From assembly GCA_002336035.1 (NCBI GenBank), contig DDED01000100.1, forward strand, positions 612-9,371: 8,760 nt of DNA. The letters are read 5' to 3'. The position numbers were made by a program, and so were the translations under genes. How positions within the stretch are numbered: position 1 is the stretch's first letter; each line of letters starts with the position of its first letter. The stretch comes from Cellvibrionales bacterium UBA1963. Its GTDB lineage: Bacteria; Pseudomonadota; Gammaproteobacteria; Pseudomonadales; UBA7434. Positions 1-5,769 of the stretch are shown one piece after another. The notes under the pieces are model-generated. The model ran no database searches. It was not told where the DNA came from and was given only the letters and a program-made list of their open reading frames with translations.

Positions 1-1611
1 ATTGAAGGGCCGTTAATGGACGGTATGAATGTCGTCGGCGATCTATTTGGCGAGGGTAAAATGTTTTTACCGCAGGTAGTTAAAAGCGCCCGGGTCATGA
101 AGCAAGCCGTCGCCTACTTGCAACCCTATATCGAAGAAGAAAAATCTGAGGGACAAAAGACCAACGGCAAAATATTAATGGCCACGGTCAAGGGCGACGT
201 TCACGACATTGGCAAAAATATAGTCGGTGTTGTGCTGCAGTGCAATAATTTCGAGGTCATCGATATGGGCGTGATGGTTTCTTGCGAAGATATATTGACT
301 AAAGCCCGCCAAGAAGATGTCGATGTCATTGGTCTCAGCGGTCTAATCACTCCCTCACTGGATGAAATGGTTTACGTCGCTAAAGAAATGCAACGTCAAA
401 ACTTTACAGTGCCTTTATTAATTGGTGGGGCAACCACGTCTAAAGCGCATACCGCAGTCAAAATCGAACAAAATTATTCCAACGATCAGGTTATTTACGT
501 GCCCGATGCTTCACGCAGCGTGGCAGTGGCAACCAAACTAATCAGTGATGAGTTGAAGCCTGAATTTGTTGAAAAAACTCGACAAGATTATGAAAAAGTT
601 CGGATCCGGCACGCCAATCGAAAACCCAAGGCAGCGCCTTTAAGCTATTTAACGGCAATAGCCAATAAAGCCCAACTAAACTGGGACGACTACACACCGC
701 CTGTTCCAACGGTCACCGAACGTCAGGTGTTGACTGATTACCCAATCAGCACCTTAATTGATTCTATTGATTGGACACCGTTTTTTATTACTTGGGATTT
801 GGCTGGGAAATATCCGCGCATTTTAACAGACAACGTTGTTGGCGAGGCTGCAACCAGTCTGTTTAATGATGCTCAAGCAATGCTTAAACGCATCGTCGAT
901 GAACAATTACTCGAAGCGCGGGCTGTGTTTCAGTTCTGGCCAGCTAATCAAATTAATGATGATGATATTGTTATATATAGCCATCAAGATCGTAGTGAAG
1001 AACTGGCGCGCTTGCATCATATCCGTCAGCAAACCAATAAGCCCAATAAAAAACCAAACCTTTCATTGGCTGATTTTGTTGCTCCGCTTGAATCAAAAAA
1101 AATTGATTACGTCGGCGGTTTTGTCGTAACCACCGGCATTAAGGCAGAGCAACTAGCAAAAGAATTTGAAGCCGACGGTGATGATTACAACAGCATTATG
1201 ATCAAGGCTCTTGCGGATCGTTTAGCAGAAGCCTTTGCCGAACATTTGCATCAGCGGGTAAGAACCGAGTTTTGGGGTTATATCGAAACTGAAACGTTTA
1301 GCAACGAGGAATTAATTAAAGAACACTATCAAGGTATCCGTCCTGCACCAGGCTACCCTGCCTGCCCAGACCATACTGAAAAAGAAACCTTATTCTCGCT
1401 GCTCGATGCCGAGACCGCCATAGGTGTGTCATTAACCGAACACTTCGCCATGACACCGGCTTCTTCGGTGAGTGGATTTTATTTCTCACATCCAGAAGCC
1501 CAATATTTTGGCACCGGCAAAATCTCTGACGATCAACTGACGAGCCTTGCTGAGCGAAAAAATAAATCAACCGAAGAAATGACGCGCTGGTTACAACCCA
1601 TATTGGAGTGA
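1..1611 (+). CDS. metH: Methionine synthase, cobalamin-dependent (C-terminal part, cut by window start)
   Basis: This is the last 536 codons of a protein usually about 1,230 residues long. It transfers the methyl group of methyltetrahydrofolate to homocysteine through cobalamin, in the cytoplasm. The reading frame is open from base 1, so the homocysteine and folate modules and the true start lie outside the window. Visible in order are the end of the cobalamin cap (EGPLMDGMNVVGDLFGEGK), the B12-binding Rossmann module with the D-x-H-x-x-G motif (DVHDIG; the cobalt-ligating His is codon 68 here), the GLSGLITPSLDEM and GGATTSKAHTAVK segments, and the S-adenosylmethionine-binding reactivation domain with RPAPGYPACP (Arg447, Gly451, Tyr452 in window numbering). 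The C-terminal FSHPEAQYFG segment is also typical. No frameshift or missing motif is seen. The next gene starts 2 bases after the stop, so the two are probably cotranscribed. The assignment is very secure. Confidence 0.98.
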   Translation: MEGPLMDGMNVVGDLFGEGKMFLPQVVKSARVMKQAVAYLQPYIEEEKSEGQKTNGKILMATVKGDVHDIGKNIVGVVLQCNNFEVIDMGVMVSCEDILTKARQEDVDVIGLSGLITPSLDEMVYVAKEMQRQNFTVPLLIGGATTSKAHTAVKIEQNYSNDQVIYVPDASRSVAVATKLISDELKPEFVEKTRQDYEKVRIRHANRKPKAAPLSYLTAIANKAQLNWDDYTPPVPTVTERQVLTDYPISTLIDSIDWTPFFITWDLAGKYPRILTDNVVGEAATSLFNDAQAMLKRIVDEQLLEARAVFQFWPANQINDDDIVIYSHQDRSEELARLHHIRQQTNKPNKKPNLSLADFVAPLESKKIDYVGGFVVTTGIKAEQLAKEFEADGDDYNSIMIKALADRLAEAFAEHLHQRVRTEFWGYIETETFSNEELIKEHYQGIRPAPGYPACPDHTEKETLFSLLDAETAIGVSLTEHFAMTPASSVSGFYFSHPEAQYFGTGKISDDQLTSLAERKNKSTEEMTRWLQPILE

Positions 1612-1613
1612 GT

Positions 1614-1889
1614 ATGATTAAGTCGAGTGATGATGATGATCAAACTACTGGAGAACTACAACAGCAGCCAGCAATCGATCAAGACAGCACTCAACTTCCT
1701 TTGATGCACATTATTACGAGTGTGTTGGCAGCTGCGGTTGGCGTGCAAAGTAAAAAAAACCAAGAAAAAGATTTTAATGCAAAAGGCAGTATTTATATTT
1801 ATATCGCTGCGGGCATTATCTTTACTGGATTATTCGTTATAACGGTTGCCATTGTAGTCAAAGGCGTGTTGACGAGCAGCGGTCTTTAA
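1614..1889 (+). CDS. DUF2970 family small membrane protein
   Basis: A 91-residue protein of unknown function. The N-terminal 30 residues are acidic and Gln-rich (a DDDD run near residue 6) and look disordered. Residues about 32-86 match the DUF2970 pattern: a short amphipathic stretch ending in SVLAAAVGVQSKKN, then a charged link (EKDF), then one hydrophobic span of about 25 residues (60-84, IYIYIAAGIIFTGLFVITVA). I recognise the family from this layout; its role is not known. I chose the ATG at 1614 because GGAG at 1605-1608 lies 5 bases upstream. An in-frame GTG at 1608 would overlap the metH stop and add two residues. The 2-base gap to metH suggests translational coupling and cotranscription. 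The gene ends 12 bases before the stop of a small convergent gene, with no terminator hairpin visible between them. Confidence 0.88.
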   Translation: MIKSSDDDDQTTGELQQQPAIDQDSTQLPLMHIITSVLAAAVGVQSKKNQEKDFNAKGSIYIYIAAGIIFTGLFVITVAIVVKGVLTSSGL

Positions 1890-1901
1890 ACGTATAAATA
1901 G

Positions 1902-2039
1902 TTACATGCCCATCAACCAATGCATAGCAACTGCCCAAGCCAAAAACACCAATGCTACCGAACACCACATGTCGACTCGACTATCGCCATCTCGCTCTAT
2001 CTCTGACGGGTCTTCAAGACTATTATTTGAATCGCGCAT
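1902..2039 (-). CDS. Putative small single-span membrane protein, 45 residues
   Basis: The minus strand holds an ATG-initiated frame of 45 codons ending in TAA. It reads MRDSNNSLEDPSEIERDGD at the N-terminus: acidic, hydrophilic and probably on the cytoplasmic side. A hydrophobic stretch follows at residues about 24-44, with four Met and three Trp residues (MWCSVALVFLAWAVAMHWLM). Support for a real gene comes from a strong ribosome binding site (TGAGGA on the minus strand, complement of 2045-2050, about 5 bases before the ATG). The hydrophilic-to-hydrophobic layout and the position between two genes with no competing plus-strand gene agree with this. It has no signal-peptide layout, because the span is at the C-terminus, as in tail-anchored proteins. 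I do not recognise a family. The overlapping plus-strand frames have no comparable start signal or composition. Function is unknown. Confidence 0.66.
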   Translation of the reverse strand: MRDSNNSLEDPSEIERDGDSRVDMWCSVALVFLAWAVAMHWLMGM

Positions 2040-2090
2040 CTTTTTCCTCACCGGAATTTTTCTCGACAGCAGCACCGCGGGTGGAGCTGC

Positions 2091-2110
2091 AATGCCCTTT
2101 TAAGAGCATT
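2091..2110 (-). other. Hairpin in the leader of the small membrane protein gene
   Basis: Read as minus-strand RNA, these 20 bases pair AAUGCUCUU with AAGGGCAUU, 9 pairs including one G-U, around a very short A-rich turn. On the plus strand the same position is a C-A mismatch, so the structure is better as a minus transcript. It lies about 50 bases upstream of the start at 2039. No T-tract follows, so it is not a typical intrinsic terminator. It could be a leader structure or chance. Confidence 0.3.
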
Positions 2111-2190
2111 TTACCCGTTACACTTCAACTTTAAACAGTAAATTACGCCTAAAATTGCCTTTCTATTAGTAATCGAGTCCAGTCAACCTG

Positions 2191-2257
2191 AAAAAACGAT
2201 ATAGCTAGCCGATTAACAGGTATAACCTATCAATATTATTGTTATTAATCGTTTTTT
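2191..2257. repeat. Inverted repeat upstream of cysI
   Basis: AAAAAACGAT at 2191-2200 is matched exactly in reverse complement by ATCGTTTTTT at 2248-2257. Nested inside are GATTAA (2211-2216) with TTAATC (2245-2250), and the small dyad AGGT-ATA-ACCT at 2218-2228. The right arm lies in the spacer of the predicted cysI promoter, so a protein binding both arms could control it. In an AT-rich region some of this symmetry may be chance; no known operator consensus is recognised with certainty. Confidence 0.4.
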
Positions 2258-2267
2258 GTCATATAAA
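2239..2267 (+). promoter_or_regulatory. Predicted sigma-70 promoter for cysI-DUF934
   Basis: TTGTTA (2239-2244) and TATAAA (2262-2267) are separated by exactly 17 bases, matching the -35 and -10 consensus at 4 of 6 and 5 of 6 positions. Transcription would start near 2274, giving a leader of about 58 bases before the cysI start at 2332. A CysB-type activator site would be expected upstream, but I cannot identify one by eye. Confidence 0.5.
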
Positions 2268-2276
2268 GGTCTACCC

Positions 2277-2303
2277 ATGCGAGCCCAGGCCTATTTTATT
2301 TGA
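2277..2303 (+). other. Possible 8-codon upstream open reading frame in the cysI leader
   Basis: An ATG at 2277 opens a frame reading MRAQAYFI and stopping at TGA 2301-2303, in a different frame from cysI. AAAGG at 2265-2269 lies 7 bases upstream and looks like a ribosome binding site, but it overlaps the predicted -10 box. If that promoter is used, the transcript would start only a few bases before this ATG. There are no cysteine or methionine codons beyond the start, so classical attenuation by sulfur amino acids is not suggested. It may be chance. Confidence 0.25.
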
Positions 2304-2331
2304 TCAGACAAAAGAGTATTCAACTGACGCT

Positions 2332-3993
2332 ATGTACCAATATGACCAATATGACCGCCAACTGATTAAAGAACGCGTCGACCAATACAGGGATCAAACC
2401 CAGCGATTTCTGGCGGGTCAATTAAGTGAGGCTGAATTCCTCCCTCTGCGCTTACAAAATGGACTGTATGTGCAGCGCTTAGCGCCGATGCTTCGCGTTG
2501 CTGTCCCCTATGGCCTTTACACCACAGCACAAATGAGAAAATTAGCGAGCATTACTCGCGACTATGACAAAGGCTATATTCACGTTTCTACTCGGCAAAA
2601 TTTTCAGTTGAACTGGCCTCGACTTGAAGACGTGCCTGATATCTTAGAAGAACTCGCCTCAGTCGATATGCATGCGGTTCAAACCAGTGGCAATTGTATC
2701 CGCAATACCACCACTGACCAATACGCTGGGGTTGCCGTTGATGAAATTGAAGACCCGAGACCTTGGTGTGAACTGATTCGACAATGGTCAACCTTTCACC
2801 CTGAATTTGCTTTATTGCCGAGAAAATTTAAAATTGCCGTCTGTGCGACAGAAGAAGACCGTGCAGCGTTTAAATTTCATGATATTGGCGTCGAACTGCT
2901 TCATAACGATCAAGGTGAAACCGAATTTAATGTTCATGTCGGTGGCGGTCTTGGAAGAACACCCGTGATCAGCCAACTGATTAAACCTAACTTAGCTTGG
3001 CCACATTTAATTACCTACTTGGAAGCGGTGTTACGGGTCTACAACCAATTAGGCCGGCGTGATAATAAGTACAAGGCAAGAATTAAAATATTAGTCAAGG
3101 CAATGGGAGCAGAAGCCTTCGCCGAACGGGTAGAACAAGAGTGGAAGTACATCAAAGGCAATGAAAACACCCTCACTGTCGCAGCTGTCGATCGTGTCAA
3201 ACATTTTTTCATCCCACACGACTACCAGATCTTCGACGACCACATCTGTAATGAATCATTACAGTCTCTACGTTTGGAATCGAGCGAATTTAGTCATTGG
3301 CTAGATAAGAATGTCCAGCCCCACAAGCAAGCGGGCTATGCTATTGTCAATCTTGCGCTTAAACCTACCGGGATAGCACCGGGGGATATTAGCGACATGC
3401 AAATGGAAGCAATTGCTGATTTGGCCGACACTTACTCTGGTGGCCTGTTGCGTAATACGCACCATCAAAATATTGTCTTAGCCGATGTTCAAAAATCGCA
3501 ATTATTTGAGCTCTGGAAAAAGTGTAAAGCTCTGGCAATTGCTACGCCTAATTTAGGCTACTTATCTGACCCTATCTGTTGCCCTGGGGGCGACTACTGC
3601 GCACTGGCTAATGCAAAGTCAATCCCAATTGCAGAAGCTATACAGCGACAATTTGACGACCTTGATTACCTTTATGATCTGGGCCCGATTGATTTAAATA
3701 TTTCTGGCTGCATGAATGCTTGTGGGCATCATCATGTGGGTCATATCGGTATTTTAGGAGTCGATAAAAAAGGCAAAGAGTTTTATCAGGTATCATTGGG
3801 CGGCAATATGAGTAAAGATGCCTCAATCGGAAAGATTTTAGGGCCCTCTTTCTCAGACGCAGAGATACCTGCAGTGATTCAGAAAATACTCGATGTTTAT
3901 GTCAATAAACGAACAGAAGAGGAACCCTTTATTGAGACCTACCGACGCGTGGGCATCGCTCCGTTTAAGGAATACGTCTATGCCGAACAATAA
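2332..3993 (+). CDS. cysI: Sulfite reductase hemoprotein (assimilatory, single-chain Pseudomonas type)
   Basis: A 553-residue cytoplasmic siroheme/4Fe-4S enzyme that reduces sulfite to sulfide for cysteine synthesis. The start at ATG 2332 gives MYQYDQYDRQLIKERVDQ, the usual N-terminus of this family. The frame is open further upstream only through a TTG at 2239, which lies in the predicted promoter. Ferredoxin-like half domains and siroheme domains alternate twice. SGNCIRNTTTDQYAGV and the following EIEDPRPW lie in the first half. The cluster ligands are C417-x5-C423 and C460-x3-C464, the latter in GCMNACGHHHVGHIG. All are intact. The Shine-Dalgarno is weak (AAAGAG at 2311-2316, too far from the start). 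The next gene overlaps the 3' end, so they form an operon. No flavoprotein cysJ is present, which suggests a ferredoxin-type electron donor encoded elsewhere. Some annotations call this family nitrite/sulfite reductase; the DUF934 partner favours sulfite. Confidence 0.96.
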   Translation: MYQYDQYDRQLIKERVDQYRDQTQRFLAGQLSEAEFLPLRLQNGLYVQRLAPMLRVAVPYGLYTTAQMRKLASITRDYDKGYIHVSTRQNFQLNWPRLEDVPDILEELASVDMHAVQTSGNCIRNTTTDQYAGVAVDEIEDPRPWCELIRQWSTFHPEFALLPRKFKIAVCATEEDRAAFKFHDIGVELLHNDQGETEFNVHVGGGLGRTPVISQLIKPNLAWPHLITYLEAVLRVYNQLGRRDNKYKARIKILVKAMGAEAFAERVEQEWKYIKGNENTLTVAAVDRVKHFFIPHDYQIFDDHICNESLQSLRLESSEFSHWLDKNVQPHKQAGYAIVNLALKPTGIAPGDISDMQMEAIADLADTYSGGLLRNTHHQNIVLADVQKSQLFELWKKCKALAIATPNLGYLSDPICCPGGDYCALANAKSIPIAEAIQRQFDDLDYLYDLGPIDLNISGCMNACGHHHVGHIGILGVDKKGKEFYQVSLGGNMSKDASIGKILGPSFSDAEIPAVIQKILDVYVNKRTEEEPFIETYRRVGIAPFKEYVYAEQ

Positions 3994-4492
3994 CCCAGCA
4001 CTATTAATTAAAGATCGACAAGTCAGCGACAACCGCTGGCAGTTAATCGATAAGGAACAGAACTTTGACCTGTCAACGATAACCGAAGATGATTGTATTA
4101 TTTTACCGTTTTCGCGCTGGCAAGATCATCAGCAGGAAGTAATCGACAAGGAAAATATCGGCTTATGGCTAGACAGTGACGAACCAGCCGAACCGTTAGC
4201 CTCCATTTGCCATAGAGTTAGTCTCATCGCTATCAATTTTCCTGTTTTTTCTGATGGTCGAGGCTATTCCTACGCACGCACTTTACGCGACCACTTTGAC
4301 TACCAGGGTGAGATTCGAGCGATTGGAGATGTACTTCCTGATCAAATGTTCTTTTATCAACGCTGCGGTTTTAATAGTTTTTTACTGCGCGATGACGTCA
4401 ATCCAGAAACCGCTATTAGCAGTCTCGATGATTTTTCGATAAGCTATCAAGTCGGCAGCGACCAACGCAAACCTATTTTTAAACAGCGCTAA
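3980..4492 (+). CDS. DUF934 protein, sulfite-reduction partner of CysI
   Basis: A 170-residue soluble protein. It carries the DUF934 signature at about residues 87-135: FPVFSDGRGYSYARTLR, then YQGEIRAIGDVLPDQ, then RCGFNSFLL. The N-terminal half shows the expected ILPFSRW segment at 41-47 and a GLWLDSDEP segment at 61-69. The family is commonly annotated as an oxidoreductase probably involved in sulfite reduction because it is linked to this cysI type, but its biochemical role is not established. The start at ATG 3980 lies inside the end of cysI (14-base overlap) and has TAAGGA (3966-3971) 8 bases upstream, so translation is probably coupled. An in-frame ATG at 3893 would add 29 residues that lie entirely within cysI and do not match the family. 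In many relatives cysH follows; here an antiporter gene does. Confidence 0.93.
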   Translation: MPNNNPALLIKDRQVSDNRWQLIDKEQNFDLSTITEDDCIILPFSRWQDHQQEVIDKENIGLWLDSDEPAEPLASICHRVSLIAINFPVFSDGRGYSYARTLRDHFDYQGEIRAIGDVLPDQMFFYQRCGFNSFLLRDDVNPETAISSLDDFSISYQVGSDQRKPIFKQR

Positions 4493-4550
4493 ATCCGTAC
4501 AGATAATACGCTGATCAACTGTATTTTTACAGCTAGCAAAACAAACCCAC

Positions 4551-4579
4551 TTGATGGCCGAACGCAATTCGGGCATAGT
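4551..4579 (+). promoter_or_regulatory. Weak promoter candidate with hairpin before the antiporter gene
   Basis: TTGATG (4551-4556) and CATAGT (4574-4579) are 17 bases apart, each matching 4 of 6 consensus positions. Within the spacer, CCGAA (4558-4562) and TTCGG (4568-4572) form a perfect 5-base-pair inverted repeat around CGCAA. A transcript from here would start at about the ATG at 4586, so the mRNA would have almost no leader. Alternatively the gene is read through from cysI-DUF934. The 93-base gap holds no convincing terminator. Confidence 0.25.
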
Positions 4580-4585
4580 CAATGC

Positions 4586-5755
4586 ATGGAACCTGACTCA
4601 CTTACTTTCTCATTTTTTTTAATTTTCAGCGGTGCTGCTGTTCTCGCCTCGCTGGCTCTATACACCCGTCAACCGCTGATTATTGCCTACATCTTATTAG
4701 GTGCATTAATAGGTCCCTATGGGTTCGAATTAATTAACGACATTGAACTGCTTGAAGAAAGCGGTCATATAGGCATTATATTTTTATTGTTTTTATTGGG
4801 TCTTGACATGCAACCCAAAGCCTTATTTTCAGTTGCGAAAAAAGCCACTTTAGTCGCCTTATTAAGTGCCAGTGTATTTGCAACAATTGGATTTGGCATT
4901 GCTTGTAGCTTTGGTTTTAGCTTGGTTGAGTCGTTGGTCATTGGCGCAGCCATGATGTTTTCAAGCACTATTATTAGTATTAAGCTACTGCCAACCACGG
5001 TGCTTCACCATCGGCATACCGGTGAATTAATCATTGGCTTATTACTCCTGCAAGATTTACTGGCCATTTTCGTATTAATCATTTTACTCAGCAGCGATGC
5101 GGGTGAATTTAATTTGGAATTAATTGCTAAGGCGTTAGTCGGCTTACCCGCGTTAGCCCTCGCTGCTTACCTTGCCGTAAAATACCTGCTATTGGCGTTA
5201 ATTAAACGATTTGATCGCTTTCAAGAATACATCTTTTTATTGGCTATCGGTTGGTGCTTAGGCATGGCTGAAGCGGCAACCGCGCTTGGTTTATCCGCTG
5301 AGATCGGTGCCTTTATCGCCGGCATTACTCTCGCTACCAGCCCAATATCTCAATACATTGCCATTAACCTAAAACCTTTACGCGATTTCTTTTTAATTTT
5401 GTTCTTCTTTGCCTTAGGCGCTCGGTTTAATCTTAACTTGCTCGGCGATATACTTTTACCCGCCTGTTTACTGGCCGTGATCATGACGGCCGTCAAACCC
5501 GTAGTATTTCGGTCACTTCTGCAAGGGATGGATGAGCATCGTGATTTAGCGTGGAGTGTTGGTTTTAGACTGGGTCAAAATAGTGAGTTTTCTTTATTAA
5601 TCGCTTACGTTGCAACAAGTGCCTTACTGATAGGTGAGGACGCCTCGCATTTAATACAAGCCACAGCTATTTTAAGCTTTATTATTTCAACTTATATTGT
5701 GATCTTTAACTTCCCTACTCCGATAGCCCCAAACGACAAGCTACGACGAGATTAG
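4586..5755 (+). CDS. Cation:proton antiporter, CPA2/Kef-type membrane domain only
   Basis: A 389-residue, very hydrophobic inner membrane protein of the Na_H_Exchanger family (CPA2), probably exchanging K+ or Na+ for H+. About ten to twelve membrane segments can be read. Family marks in order are AYILLGALIGP (34-44), FLLGLDM (69-75), SSTIISIKLL (127-135 region), LLLLQDLLAIF (152-162, with the conserved transport-site Asp157 in a Q-D pair as in Kef proteins), LGLSAEIGAFIAGITLA (234-250), LKPLRDFFLILFF (262-274) and the Kef-like LGQNSEFSLLIA (329-340). The protein ends at residue 389, just after the last membrane segment, so the TrkA-N/RCK regulatory domain of KefB/KefC is absent and glutathione gating cannot be assumed. 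ATG 4586 is the first start in the frame, but no good Shine-Dalgarno precedes it. The ion specificity cannot be read from the sequence. Confidence 0.9.
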   Translation: MEPDSLTFSFFLIFSGAAVLASLALYTRQPLIIAYILLGALIGPYGFELINDIELLEESGHIGIIFLLFLLGLDMQPKALFSVAKKATLVALLSASVFATIGFGIACSFGFSLVESLVIGAAMMFSSTIISIKLLPTTVLHHRHTGELIIGLLLLQDLLAIFVLIILLSSDAGEFNLELIAKALVGLPALALAAYLAVKYLLLALIKRFDRFQEYIFLLAIGWCLGMAEAATALGLSAEIGAFIAGITLATSPISQYIAINLKPLRDFFLILFFFALGARFNLNLLGDILLPACLLAVIMTAVKPVVFRSLLQGMDEHRDLAWSVGFRLGQNSEFSLLIAYVATSALLIGEDASHLIQATAILSFIISTYIVIFNFPTPIAPNDKLRRD

Positions 5756-5769
5756 TCACTTAACATCCC

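Noticed and set aside
1906..2134. Two overlapping plus-strand frames of 60 and 65 codons before cysI
   Set aside because: No ribosome binding site, low-complexity Ser/Arg composition, and the first is antisense to the better-supported 45-residue minus-strand gene.
2239..2331. Upstream TTG start that would lengthen CysI by 31 residues
   Set aside because: The extra residues do not resemble the family, whose N-terminus matches the product of ATG 2332, and they overlap the predicted promoter.
4519..4532. CTGTA-TTTT-TACAG inverted repeat as a terminator after DUF934
   Set aside because: The 5-pair AT-rich stem is weak and no T-tract follows it.
4382..4582. Minus-strand frame of 66 codons partly in the gap before the antiporter
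   Set aside because: More than half is antisense to the DUF934 gene, whose own frame is well supported, and no ribosome binding site or recognisable domain was seen.
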